This document shows positions 8,986-17,117 of a stretch of DNA of 18,606 nucleotides, in pieces. Origin of the DNA: Thalassiosira profunda (taxonomy: Eukaryota > Bacillariophyta > Thalassiosirophyceae > Thalassiosirales > Thalassiosiraceae); assembly GCA_036939355.1 (NCBI GenBank), contig JALLAP010000843.1, positions 1 to 18,606 of the forward strand. The letters are read 5' to 3'. The stretch's first letter is position 1. The number at the start of each line of letters is the position of its first letter. Below the pieces are notes generated by a model. The model was not told the DNA's origin, made no database searches, and saw nothing but the letters and a program-made list of their open reading frames with translations. A program made the translations under genes and the position numbers.

Positions 8986-10416
8986 ATGAACCTTTCGACG
9001 ATTCGGTCGCTCCTCCTCCTGGCGTGCGCCATCGCCCCATGCCTCGCCTTCGCTCCGCCGTCGCGGTCCATCCGCGGGCGCTCGGTGCATGTACTGCATC
9101 GACACTCCTCAACGCTGAGCCATCGCGGTAGCCGCACCCGACTCCAAAGCGGCAACCAATTCGACATCACCAAGCCGACGTTCGACCTCCTCTCCTTCCG
9201 CCCCATCCGCTCCGACGCCTTGCTGCGGTACAATTCGCTCAATCAGAGCGAGCCGTTGCGCATTAACCTCTTCTTGCTGGCGACGGTGACCCTGCTGGGG
9301 TATCCGCTGTGGGGCGAGAGCGTGACCGGAGATGTGCCCGCTCTGCCCGCAACGATTGGGGCGTTTGCCGCCGGGGCTGGGAGCGCGGGGTTATTTTGGA
9401 GGGAGCGCACGCGGAGGTCGAACCAGCTCTATAGAATGGAGAAGGAACTGAACGCCGAGCGGTTGTTGGTGAGCGTGCCTGTCAACACGGCAATTAGCTC
9501 GGCGCGGCCGACGGCGGCGCTGAAGGAGCTGAGGGGAAAGCGCCGCATCGTCGCCGTAAGGGGAAACAAGGAACAATTATCAAACGTGGTGGATGCATTT
9601 TGTACGTTGCGGAATCGACTGGTGCAATCGCAAACGCTGGTTGTGATGGTGCCCACCGACGGCTCGACACGGGACGATTGGGGATGCGGCAAGGCCCAGG
9701 TGGGAGATGCACTGTGGCTCGCGGATCCGATTGAGGCCAATGGTGACGGAGGATGGATCGAGTACTTTCGCGAACTGCTGGGAGACGAGGATGGGGATGA
9801 CGAACTCGCGTGGTTCGCGCTCAACTTCAAAGGGCGGTCGATCGCATCAGGGCTGCGCGATCCTCCGCGGATATTGGAACTGTTGGGGCAGCAATTGCAA
9901 CCAATGGATATCTTGGACGAGGCAGATGACGCGCTCGTATCTGAGAGCATGCCAACGGCCAATGATATCCTTGCGTGCCAGAAGAAGTTCTACAATGTGC
10001 TCACGAGCAGCAGCGACGAGAAGGAGATGCAACCCATCTTCTCTACAAAAGAAATGCCAGAGGTGAACGAAGTCATCGAAGGAGGAGGGCGCATCGACGG
10101 CTGGAATACTTGTCTGGCACCGGACGCCCGACCGGCCAACATGGTCATCTCGGGAGCGGACGTTTGGTTTGCTTCCGACAGCCTCGCATACAGCACATGC
10201 ATCGAGTTTCCGCCCAACGCCGGCATCGATGGGGCGACATTGCTGGCAGTGCAGCGATGGAGGAAAGACGAAGGCGAGTGGAAGCTGGAGTTGCACCAGA
10301 CGATACCCTGGAGTCCGGGATCGCGGGCTGGCGGGACGTTGCGTTGCGATTGCCGAGGGTGTGTTGCCTTGGCGAGGGCAGCCGAGAGGAGGACGTTTGG
10401 CGGCCTCATTGGATAG
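8986..10416 (+). CDS. Plastid-targeted membrane protein with C-terminal NTF2/SnoaL-like domain, possibly LPA1-like
   Basis: Intronless; 476 residues from the ATG at 8986. An in-frame ATG at 8938 would put charged residues before the signal peptide. Residues 1-22 form a signal peptide ending CLAF followed by APPSRS and a basic, Ser/Thr/His-rich transit part. This is the bipartite presequence, with Phe at the junction, of diatom plastid proteins. After it come a segment with FRPIRSDALLRYNSLNQSE, a membrane helix (about 91-110), a second weaker one (about 121-137), a soluble domain with a RIVAVRGNKEQL stretch, and from about 325 a region resembling NTF2/SnoaL-fold domains (FYNVLTS...WLAELHQTIPW-type ending, here EWKLELHQTIPW). 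From memory this arrangement recalls the LOW PSII ACCUMULATION 1-like proteins of thylakoids, which help photosystem II assembly. That link is tentative; the plastid location is better supported. Confidence 0.8.
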   Translation: MNLSTIRSLLLLACAIAPCLAFAPPSRSIRGRSVHVLHRHSSTLSHRGSRTRLQSGNQFDITKPTFDLLSFRPIRSDALLRYNSLNQSEPLRINLFLLATVTLLGYPLWGESVTGDVPALPATIGAFAAGAGSAGLFWRERTRRSNQLYRMEKELNAERLLVSVPVNTAISSARPTAALKELRGKRRIVAVRGNKEQLSNVVDAFCTLRNRLVQSQTLVVMVPTDGSTRDDWGCGKAQVGDALWLADPIEANGDGGWIEYFRELLGDEDGDDELAWFALNFKGRSIASGLRDPPRILELLGQQLQPMDILDEADDALVSESMPTANDILACQKKFYNVLTSSSDEKEMQPIFSTKEMPEVNEVIEGGGRIDGWNTCLAPDARPANMVISGADVWFASDSLAYSTCIEFPPNAGIDGATLLAVQRWRKDEGEWKLELHQTIPWSPGSRAGGTLRCDCRGCVALARAAERRTFGGLIG

Positions 10417-10832
10417 CAAATAACATGTTCGCTAATCCTCTCGCCAAAAGAAGCAACCCAGTTGTCCCAAGATAAACGGGGAGCGGGCCCGCCCTCTGAA
10501 ACGCCCCCGGTCGTGTCAACTTTTGCATGCCTCAGACACCAGGGTGCCGCAATCTACTTGGGAATCAGTATAGGGGATGTCTTTCTGGTACTGATGTCAG
10601 CGAAAGATCGCTCGAGCAACTTTTCAGCTTCACCCAACCCAACTGCATGCCACTGCCCGCCGCGGCCACGCCAAACCACAACTGACGTTGGAGGATCCCC
10701 CACGCCGCTCGAGCAGTGTTACCGCCGCCTCCCGGGCAGAGTTGCCGCCGCCGTCGCCTCCGCGCTCACAATTTCGATCGTGCCAAATTGCAACAGCACC
10801 CTCATTCATCCAACGACCGAACATCCATCATC
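10417..10832. promoter_or_regulatory. Intergenic stretch, 3' flank and promoter region
   Basis: These 416 bases lie between the plastid-protein stop and the start of the Cys-Gly gene. I see no gene, repeat or clear promoter motif. The stretch must contain the terminator of the first gene and the promoter and leader of the second. Confidence 0.45.
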
Positions 10833-13251
10833 ATGATCGCCCTCAAGCTGCCGCTCCTCCTCGCGGCCCTCGCCCTCCCGGGCATCTCCGCCGAGACGGA
10901 GATTACCGGCTACCTCATGGACAACCTCTGCATCACCAACTGTCAGGCGCGCGGCATGGAAGGGGAAGCCTGCAACCCCGACGGCTCCAACTCGTTCTTC
11001 TCCCCCGAGACGCACACGGGGTGGTGCCTCCTCCTCCCCCCTTGCGTGAGCTCCAAGTACATGCTCATGAGCGAGGACGCGGACGCCAACGGGATGCACA
11101 GCATCGTCGCCAACTTCACCGACGAAGCTAGCCACGAGGCGGTCCTCGACTACATCAACCAGGTCAGCGACGGGAAGAGGGTAAGTGCGGTATGGTCACA
11201 TGATGTGCACATGATATGATTATGAGTACAAGACATGCACTCACACACCGTCTCGCCCATTCCAATCCATCCCCCGCCCGTCCAGGTGAACTTCCCCCTC
11301 GTCACCGTCGCCACCGACAGCGACCTAACCCTCGAGAGCGACGGCAACTCCGTCCTCCAGGTGACGACCGCCTCCATCCGCGACACGTGGCCCGCCTCCG
11401 CATACTCTGGCGACGCCACCACCCAGACCGTCTGCGAGGCGGCCTCCGAGGCGAGCATCGAAGACAACAACATGTGCTTCCGTTCCGACGTCATGGTGTC
11501 GAGCAACGACAACAAGAAGATGATCGTCATCGAGAGCAACGGCGCCCCGGACCATGCCAACATGCAGGGGGGGAAGGGCGTCATTCCCAACACTCAGGCG
11601 TGGCCCGTTGGCGAAGGCGTCAGTGCCGAGACAGGCACAGCTTGCGGCGCGTGCGGGGGTTGTGGCTGTGGTGCTTGCGGCGGGTAAGAGGTTCGATTGC
11701 TTGCTTCAGTGTTTCCAGGCTGCCCTTCAATTCTAACTGATGCACTTGACTGTTGCCTCCCCTCTCAGCTGTGGATCTTGCGGCGCTTGCGGTGGTTGTG
11801 GCTCTTGCGGTGGCTGCGGCTCTTGCGGAGGCTGTGGCGTGTGCGGAGCTTGCAGCGCCGGCTGCTCCAGGTAAGAGGCTCGATGCTTGCTCACATATTT
11901 CCAGCACGCTCTTCCTTTCTGACGCATCACTTGGCTGTCACTTTCCCTTTCCAGCTGCGGACTTTGCAGCGGGGGCTGCTCCGGGGAATGCTCGGCCACT
12001 TGCGGCGGAGACTGCTCAGCGGGCCTTTCTAGCTGCGGACTTTGCAGTGGGGGCTGCTCCGGGGAATGCTCAGCCACTTGCGGCGGAGACTGCTCGGCGG
12101 GACACTGTGGCTCGGATGCATGCTCTGGGTAAGCTTTCGAGGCTGCTTCGTCTACTTTCAAGTCTTCTCTTCACACAAGCCTCTTATCGACTCTCCCGTC
12201 CTCTTCTTTCAGCCGCGCCCTCCGTGAATTGCAATGCGGTGTCTGTGGATCGGGCTGCGCCGGGGCCTGCGGATCGAGCTGCGCCGGGGCCTGCGGATCG
12301 AGCTGCGCCGGGGCCTGCGGATTGTGCGGCTGTGGGGCCTGCGGATCGTGCGGAGCCTCCTGCGAGGCGTCTTGTGGCTGCGGCTGTGGTGGATGTGGCT
12401 GCGGCGGATGTGGCTGCGGCGGATGTGGCTGCGGCGGATGTGGCTGCGGCGGATGCGGAGGAGACGCTTGCAAGTGCAGCTGCAAAGCTGCTGGCGTTCA
12501 CACTCCCATGTACATGGTATGTCAGCACGGAATGCTTCTTGACTCTCTTATCCTCCCCCTTCTGACCTCCTTTCCCCGACGTTCAATCTTCAACCAACAG
12601 CACTACACCATGATGATTCCCCAAGACCCTGGAACTCCCGGAGAGGCGACTCCGATCGAAGACGACGTTGTGGGTATCATGACCAACGGCGTCCTCTTGG
12701 ACAGCCACACCCAGACTTGGTCGTACGATTCCTGCAACGGGCACTCGGACAAGAAACACATGTACCACTACCACATTCCTCCCATCTGTTTCCTGGACTC
12801 AATGGGTGTCCCTACCCCTGACTCGGCCGAGTGGTGGATCAGCGACGATGGCTCCGAGGTCAGGGCCTACGATGACATGCCTGCCCAGTTCCCTGCCACC
12901 GGGAACAGCCCAGTCCTTGGATTCGCTCGCGATGGCTTCCCCATCAAGGCTCTCTACGACGCGTCTGGAACCCTCGTGCGCAGTGCCGACCTTGATGAGT
13001 GCAACGGCAAGGATGACGGCGAGGGGTACGCTTACTACATCACCCCCGAGCCCCCCTTCGCGCCCACCTGCCTCCGTGGAACGGTCGGAAGCTTCGCCGC
13101 CGCGCCCACTGACATCGTTGTGCCCTCAGCGGGCATCACTAACTCGATTAGTGGCGTCGAAGAAGTCGAAGATCCGGAGGACAGCGCCTTTGCCAAGGCC
13201 GTTCTAAGCGCGTTGGTCCCAACGGTGGCGGCTGCGGCCTACCTCTTGTAA
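10833..13251 (+). CDS. Secreted Cys-Gly repeat protein with YHYH domain and GPI-like tail
   Basis: Spliced model: 10833-11180, 11286-11683, 11769-11870, 11955-12128, 12213-12516, 12601-13251; 658 residues, all joins in frame. The ATG at 10833 opens a signal peptide ([20 protein letters not shown]). The N-terminal domain (about 22-230) has paired Cys and a [12 protein letters not shown] start; I do not recognise it with confidence. Residues about 234-434 are a Cys-Gly array: CGx triplets in exon 3, two 26-residue units starting [12 protein letters not shown] in exon 4, and CAGACGSS and GGCGC units in exon 5. Exon 6 encodes a YHYH domain (Y497-H-Y-H500, preceded by HSDKKHM; later [21 protein letters not shown] and PTCLRGTVG). 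Function of YHYH proteins is not settled. A hydrophobic C-terminus ([16 protein letters not shown]) with no basic tail suggests a GPI anchor. I infer a disulfide-crosslinked or metal-binding wall protein. It converges with the type I membrane protein gene, 166 bp apart. Confidence 0.88.
11955..12102 (+). repeat. 78-bp tandem repeat inside exon 4
   Basis: Two near-identical 78-base units start at 11955 and 12033, encoding [20 protein letters not shown] twice; the second unit diverges after about 12102. The bases before the second unit (CTTTCTAG) look like the real acceptor before the first (CTTTCCAG). This suggests that the duplicated segment included the splice site. Confidence 0.88.
12247..12318 (+). 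repeat. 24-bp tandem repeat in exon 5
   Basis: Three 24-base units begin GGATCGRGCTGCGCC and end GGGGCCTGC, each encoding an eight-residue Gly-Ser-x-Cys-Ala-Gly-Ala-Cys unit. They are almost identical at DNA level, which indicates recent expansion. Confidence 0.88.
12391..12450 (+). repeat. 15-bp tandem repeat in exon 5
   Basis: Four identical units of GGATGTGGCTGCGGC, each encoding Gly-Cys-Gly-Cys-Gly, are flanked by partial units on both sides. This is the most regular part of the Cys-Gly array and a likely site of length variation. Confidence 0.9.
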
Positions 13252-13417
13252 TCGGTAATTGAAGGGGAGAGGCAAGGTCAATATTTGTTTGAACAACTTG
13301 TGTACAGACGTGTTTGAGAGAGTGCCTGATGTTTGGAGAAAGGGCGATGTAGAAGGAGGCCACTGAAGACCTGCCTCATTGCGTAATGAGTTGTTAAAGT
13401 TAAGCCATATACATCCT

Positions 13418-16400
13418 TTACATCTTCTCCCCCTTCTCCACCATCGCCTTCATGGCTGCCGGGTCCTGGCCGGCCAAAGGCACCTTCAGCCTCATCCACT
13501 TGACGTCGTATTCTCCATCGCTCTCTTCTTCCTCAGAAGACGACGACTCCTCAGACTCTTCTTCTTCTTCCGCGACGGCCTTCTTCTTCTTTTTCTTGCG
13601 AATGACAAACTCCTTCTTGAACTCCTGCTCGTAGTTGATGCCCTCCCCGGCCCGGACCATCCTCTTCCGCGCCAACTCCTCCTCCTCTTCCTCCTGGCGC
13701 TTGAGCTCGGCGAGGCGCATCTTGCGCTCCAATTCCAGCGTCTCGATGCGGCCCATGAGCTGCTCGATGCGATCGTTCACGTCGAACGCGTCCAGGGCGT
13801 CGTCCTCGTCGGAGTTTTCGTCGTCGTCGTACTCCTCGCGCAGCTGCTTCCACTTGGCCTCGAGCATCTCGACCTGCTGCATCACCAGCGGGTTGACCTT
13901 CTTGGGGGCCTGAATTTCCGGTGCCGGTTCTCCTGCTCCAGCCGCGGACCCCGTGGACGATCTCTTTCCCGGTTTGGGCGCCGGCGGCCGCACGATGCGG
14001 ACCATGTCCATCTCGTCGATGTAGCTGTCCATGATGTCCGCCCCGTGCTGCACGTACGGCGTCGCCAGATCCTCTCCCATGATCTGCTGTTCCCGTTCAA
14101 AGTACAACAGGTCCGGGTCATCGATGGGGTAGAGCGTTCCGTTCACCATGGAATCGAAGTAGGAGCCATTCGCGTCTGACGCTATGTCCTTGTTCAAATT
14201 GATCCATATTTCTCGGAGGCACCCAATGGACCTCGACCTCTTGAGAATGGGTGGATCGGGAAGGACGGTCTTCATGCAGGTTTCGGAACGCCTCCGCGGC
14301 AGCTTCCCCGACATGATGACGTCCTCCAGCTCGGGAACCCCCTGAATCGACGGCCAGCACCGGCCCAAATAATCCGTTTCTTCGTCGTATGGTGACAGAG
14401 TATCCGCTTCCGCGTCTGGGGCCTTCTCGATCGGCACCGCCCCATCCACGTCTTGCGCGGCATCGGCGGTCTCCTTGCTGTTTCCACTGCCCGCCTTCCC
14501 CAGTTCTTCGTCCTTCGGCCGTCTTCCCGTCTCCCCTCGCGTCGACCGTTTGTAGTAGCAGTAGAAGCCCACGATCAATAGCACCACCACGACGCCGGCG
14601 ACTGCAGCCACGATTGGGACGAGGGGTACTCCGCCACCGTCCTCGTCTTCGCCTGTTACAGGAGCGGGAGCCGGTCGACCGTCCTCCGTGACGGTCGAGC
14701 GATCGATCAGGTCGGGATCCGCCGCCACGGCGAAGAGATCGTCGAAGTACGGGTGCGCCGCCCTTAGCCGGTTCCCCAACCGATCCACATTCTCGTTGAG
14801 GAACCCCACCCCGATGGACGCCAACGTCTCGTCCCAGTCCTCCCCCGCCGTGGTGGCCCGGGCGGGAATCGCGCCCGCCGGACACACGCCCGGATCGTCC
14901 GCATAGGCCCTGCCCTTGACCAGCATCTCCGCCTGCAAAATGGTAATGTCGCTGCTCTGGAGGCCCCGCTCCCCCCACCGCGCGCGCAACTTTCGCTGCA
15001 CCCCCTGCAGCAAACTCAGCTTCTGGAACGTCACGTCCATGTTATTTCCCCACACGCAGTGCCCGAGGACGTACTCCTCGTTGAGAAAATCCCGCACCGC
15101 CGGCTCGAACGCGCGGAGCACCTCGGCGTTCATCCGCTGCACCTCCGCAATGGGCTTTTGCAAAAAGACGCTCAGGACGAACGTCGTCGCCACGTCCTCC
15201 CCCACCGCGTCTTCCCGGAGCGGCGGTGGCGGCACGACCATTATACTGGGGGCCCCGCTCGGCGCCGTCTCGTGCAAATCGCACGGCGTGGTCCGTTCCT
15301 GGTCGTACCAAACCTTCCCCAAAAACCGCCGGGGGGAGTAGAAGGCCGCGTTGGTCGCCCAGGGGAAGGACGTGACGCCCTCCCCAATGTGGAGGCGGAC
15401 GTTCATGTCGTACTCGTCCGTGGGATCATACTCCCCGTTCTCAACGTCGAGGTCGTCAAATTTATCTTCGCCGGCGTCGCCGTACTGCAGGAGGGAGCGG
15501 TCGAGGGTGACGTAGAAGGAGGCCTTGCCGCCGTATTTGGGCATGTCCACGGGAGTGAACTTCGACCTGGGTATCTGGTAGAGGTACGTCCTGACGGCCT
15601 TGCTGTCGTAGTTGAGGGTTTCCATCCCCCCGTCCGCCTGCATCGACGACGGGCGCGGGGCGTAGTCGTCCACGTCGCTGGGGACGACGCCGGAGGTGAA
15701 ATCTTCGTCCGGAATGAGCGGCTCGTGCGTCTGCTCGTACTGCAACCCCCGGTGGTCGCCCCTTAATCTTCGCGTTTCCTCGTCGGGCTTGTCCTCCCCG
15801 AGGGAATTCCCCTCGGCCACGAGCGTCCATCCCGTCAAATCTCCCCTGGTGGTAATATCGCCGGGAAAGTAGTACACCTTGTAATTCGTCGAGCTCGCCC
15901 GGCTCAGGAGGGGGCTGACCGTCCGCAGCGACAGGGACGTGATGCGCACGTCGGCGTCGGGGTCGGGAGGCGCGACGCCCAACTCGGCAAGGGAGGGCGT
16001 GGACAGCCCGAACAGCATCCCGAAGCTGTTGCGCATGATGGGCGCCGAGCTGAGGAGGGTCTCCTCGTACCTATCGGTGATGATGCAGGGCGTGGGGGCG
16101 CCGGAGTCCGGCGTCGTCGGCCGCTCGGCGGTGGGATTGGGCGTGGGCTCGCGGGTGGGCGCCGGAGTCGCCGCGGGGGCCGGGGGAGTCGTCGCAATCC
16201 CGCTCCCCTCCGGCGGGACGACCCCCGCGAAAAAGTACGCGGCCTCCCCGTCCGCAAGCGTCGCCTCCGGCGTCCGCCCCGTTATCGGATCGACGTCCTG
16301 CCCCCCCGCCTGCACGGGGGAGAAGGTCCACGAGAGGGCGTCCAATCTTGCGTAATAACACCCCGGTTCCGCCAGGGCGTAGCTGAACTCGCCGAGGGCG

Positions 16401-16633
16401 TTGGTCCGGGCGCTCCCCATCCGGCCGTTGGAACAGTCGCGGATCTGGACGGTCGCGTTGGGGACGCCGGGCTCGGCGGGGTCGCGGTTCGAGTTGCCGT
16501 TGACGTCGTAGTAGACGGCGCCGCCGATGGTGACGCCGGTTTGCAATTTTCTTGATGCAGGCGCTTCATTTTTGGAGGCGCCGCTGGGATAGAGGAGGAG
16601 CAGCGCCGCTAGGGATGCGGCGAGGGGCGCCAT
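13418..16633 (-). CDS. Large type I membrane protein with SdrD-B-like domain and cytoplasmic coiled coil
   Basis: Intronless; 1071 residues from the ATG at 16633. Residues 1-20 are a signal peptide (MAPLAASLAALLLLYPSGAS), followed by RKL at 28-30. Residues about 33-100 resemble the SdrD B-like fold: GGAVYYDVNGNSNRDPAEPG, then TNALGEFSYALAEPG. A Pro/Thr-rich linker follows, then a large ectodomain with few cysteines (to about 660) and one membrane helix (about 669-694, PIVAAVAGVVVVLLIVGFYCYY) with basic residues after it, giving a type I topology. The cytoplasmic part (about 695-1071) has basic and acidic stretches, a predicted coiled coil rich in Glu, Lys and Arg (about 920-1010), and a Lys run next to a Glu/Ser run near the end. 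Family unknown to me. The layout would fit a protein linking an extracellular or vesicle-lumen matrix to the cytoskeleton, but that is inference. The antisense open frames are shadows. Confidence 0.85.
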   Translation of the reverse strand: MAPLAASLAALLLLYPSGASKNEAPASRKLQTGVTIGGAVYYDVNGNSNRDPAEPGVPNATVQIRDCSNGRMGSARTNALGEFSYALAEPGCYYARLDALSWTFSPVQAGGQDVDPITGRTPEATLADGEAAYFFAGVVPPEGSGIATTPPAPAATPAPTREPTPNPTAERPTTPDSGAPTPCIITDRYEETLLSSAPIMRNSFGMLFGLSTPSLAELGVAPPDPDADVRITSLSLRTVSPLLSRASSTNYKVYYFPGDITTRGDLTGWTLVAEGNSLGEDKPDEETRRLRGDHRGLQYEQTHEPLIPDEDFTSGVVPSDVDDYAPRPSSMQADGGMETLNYDSKAVRTYLYQIPRSKFTPVDMPKYGGKASFYVTLDRSLLQYGDAGEDKFDDLDVENGEYDPTDEYDMNVRLHIGEGVTSFPWATNAAFYSPRRFLGKVWYDQERTTPCDLHETAPSGAPSIMVVPPPPLREDAVGEDVATTFVLSVFLQKPIAEVQRMNAEVLRAFEPAVRDFLNEEYVLGHCVWGNNMDVTFQKLSLLQGVQRKLRARWGERGLQSSDITILQAEMLVKGRAYADDPGVCPAGAIPARATTAGEDWDETLASIGVGFLNENVDRLGNRLRAAHPYFDDLFAVAADPDLIDRSTVTEDGRPAPAPVTGEDEDGGGVPLVPIVAAVAGVVVVLLIVGFYCYYKRSTRGETGRRPKDEELGKAGSGNSKETADAAQDVDGAVPIEKAPDAEADTLSPYDEETDYLGRCWPSIQGVPELEDVIMSGKLPRRRSETCMKTVLPDPPILKRSRSIGCLREIWINLNKDIASDANGSYFDSMVNGTLYPIDDPDLLYFEREQQIMGEDLATPYVQHGADIMDSYIDEMDMVRIVRPPAPKPGKRSSTGSAAGAGEPAPEIQAPKKVNPLVMQQVEMLEAKWKQLREEYDDDENSDEDDALDAFDVNDRIEQLMGRIETLELERKMRLAELKRQEEEEEELARKRMVRAGEGINYEQEFKKEFVIRKKKKKKAVAEEEEESEESSSSEEEESDGEYDVKWMRLKVPLAGQDPAAMKAMVEKGEKM

Positions 16634-17117
16634 GGTGCAGAGGCTGGAGGTGCCACGCCCTCACGGGCTCCGCCGATGCCAAGGTTGTGGTCGGCCCGAG
16701 CGAGCTCGAGATCCCAGTGCACAAGATGTGTCGATGTTGCCAAGCCTGCGCTGGCCGCTCACAAAATGATACAAAAATGTCTCCCACTCCTCCTGCAGTT
16801 GTCTGCCGCTCAGATAATGGGCGCTTGCTTTATGGCGCCGTCGTCATCGGAGGCGGTGCATGCACGTGCCAAAGATCTGCGCATGGTTCATCTGAAACTG
16901 AAATAAAGCGGCGCGTTTTTGCAAGATCGAAAAACGGCTTCGCACACAGAGGCCCCAGGATACGAACCGGCACTCACGGGCAGTAATAGAGAACAGCAAT
17001 AAACTTGCTTGGGCACAACTCTGGCGCTCTAAAGTTGTTGCAGGGCATTCATCATTGAGCATTAGCAGCCGGCCAGCACCTACTTCAATATTGAATGTGA
17101 GGGTTGCATTCTCCTTC
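16634..17117. promoter_or_regulatory. Intergenic stretch upstream of the type I membrane protein gene
   Basis: These 484 bases hold the promoter side of the minus-strand membrane-protein gene and the 3' flank of the right-hand gene. I see no open frame of interest and no clear motif. A tRNA-like patch near 16960 was examined and rejected. Confidence 0.45.

Noticed and set aside
11753..12565. 270-codon alternative plus-strand frame through the Cys-Gly array and two introns
   Set aside because: The repeats lack stops in all frames. This one crosses good splice sites and gives Ala-rich low complexity, whereas the spliced frame preserves Cys spacing and both flanking domains.
13379..14179. Plus-strand frame opposite the end of the type I membrane protein gene
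   Set aside because: It is an antisense shadow of the Glu/Lys-rich coiled coil, giving Leu/Phe runs without a domain.
16950..17045. tRNA-like patch on the minus strand (GGTTCGTATCC)
   Set aside because: It resembles a B box but lacks A at the conserved T-loop position, the T stem has two mismatches, and no cloverleaf or acceptor stem could be formed.
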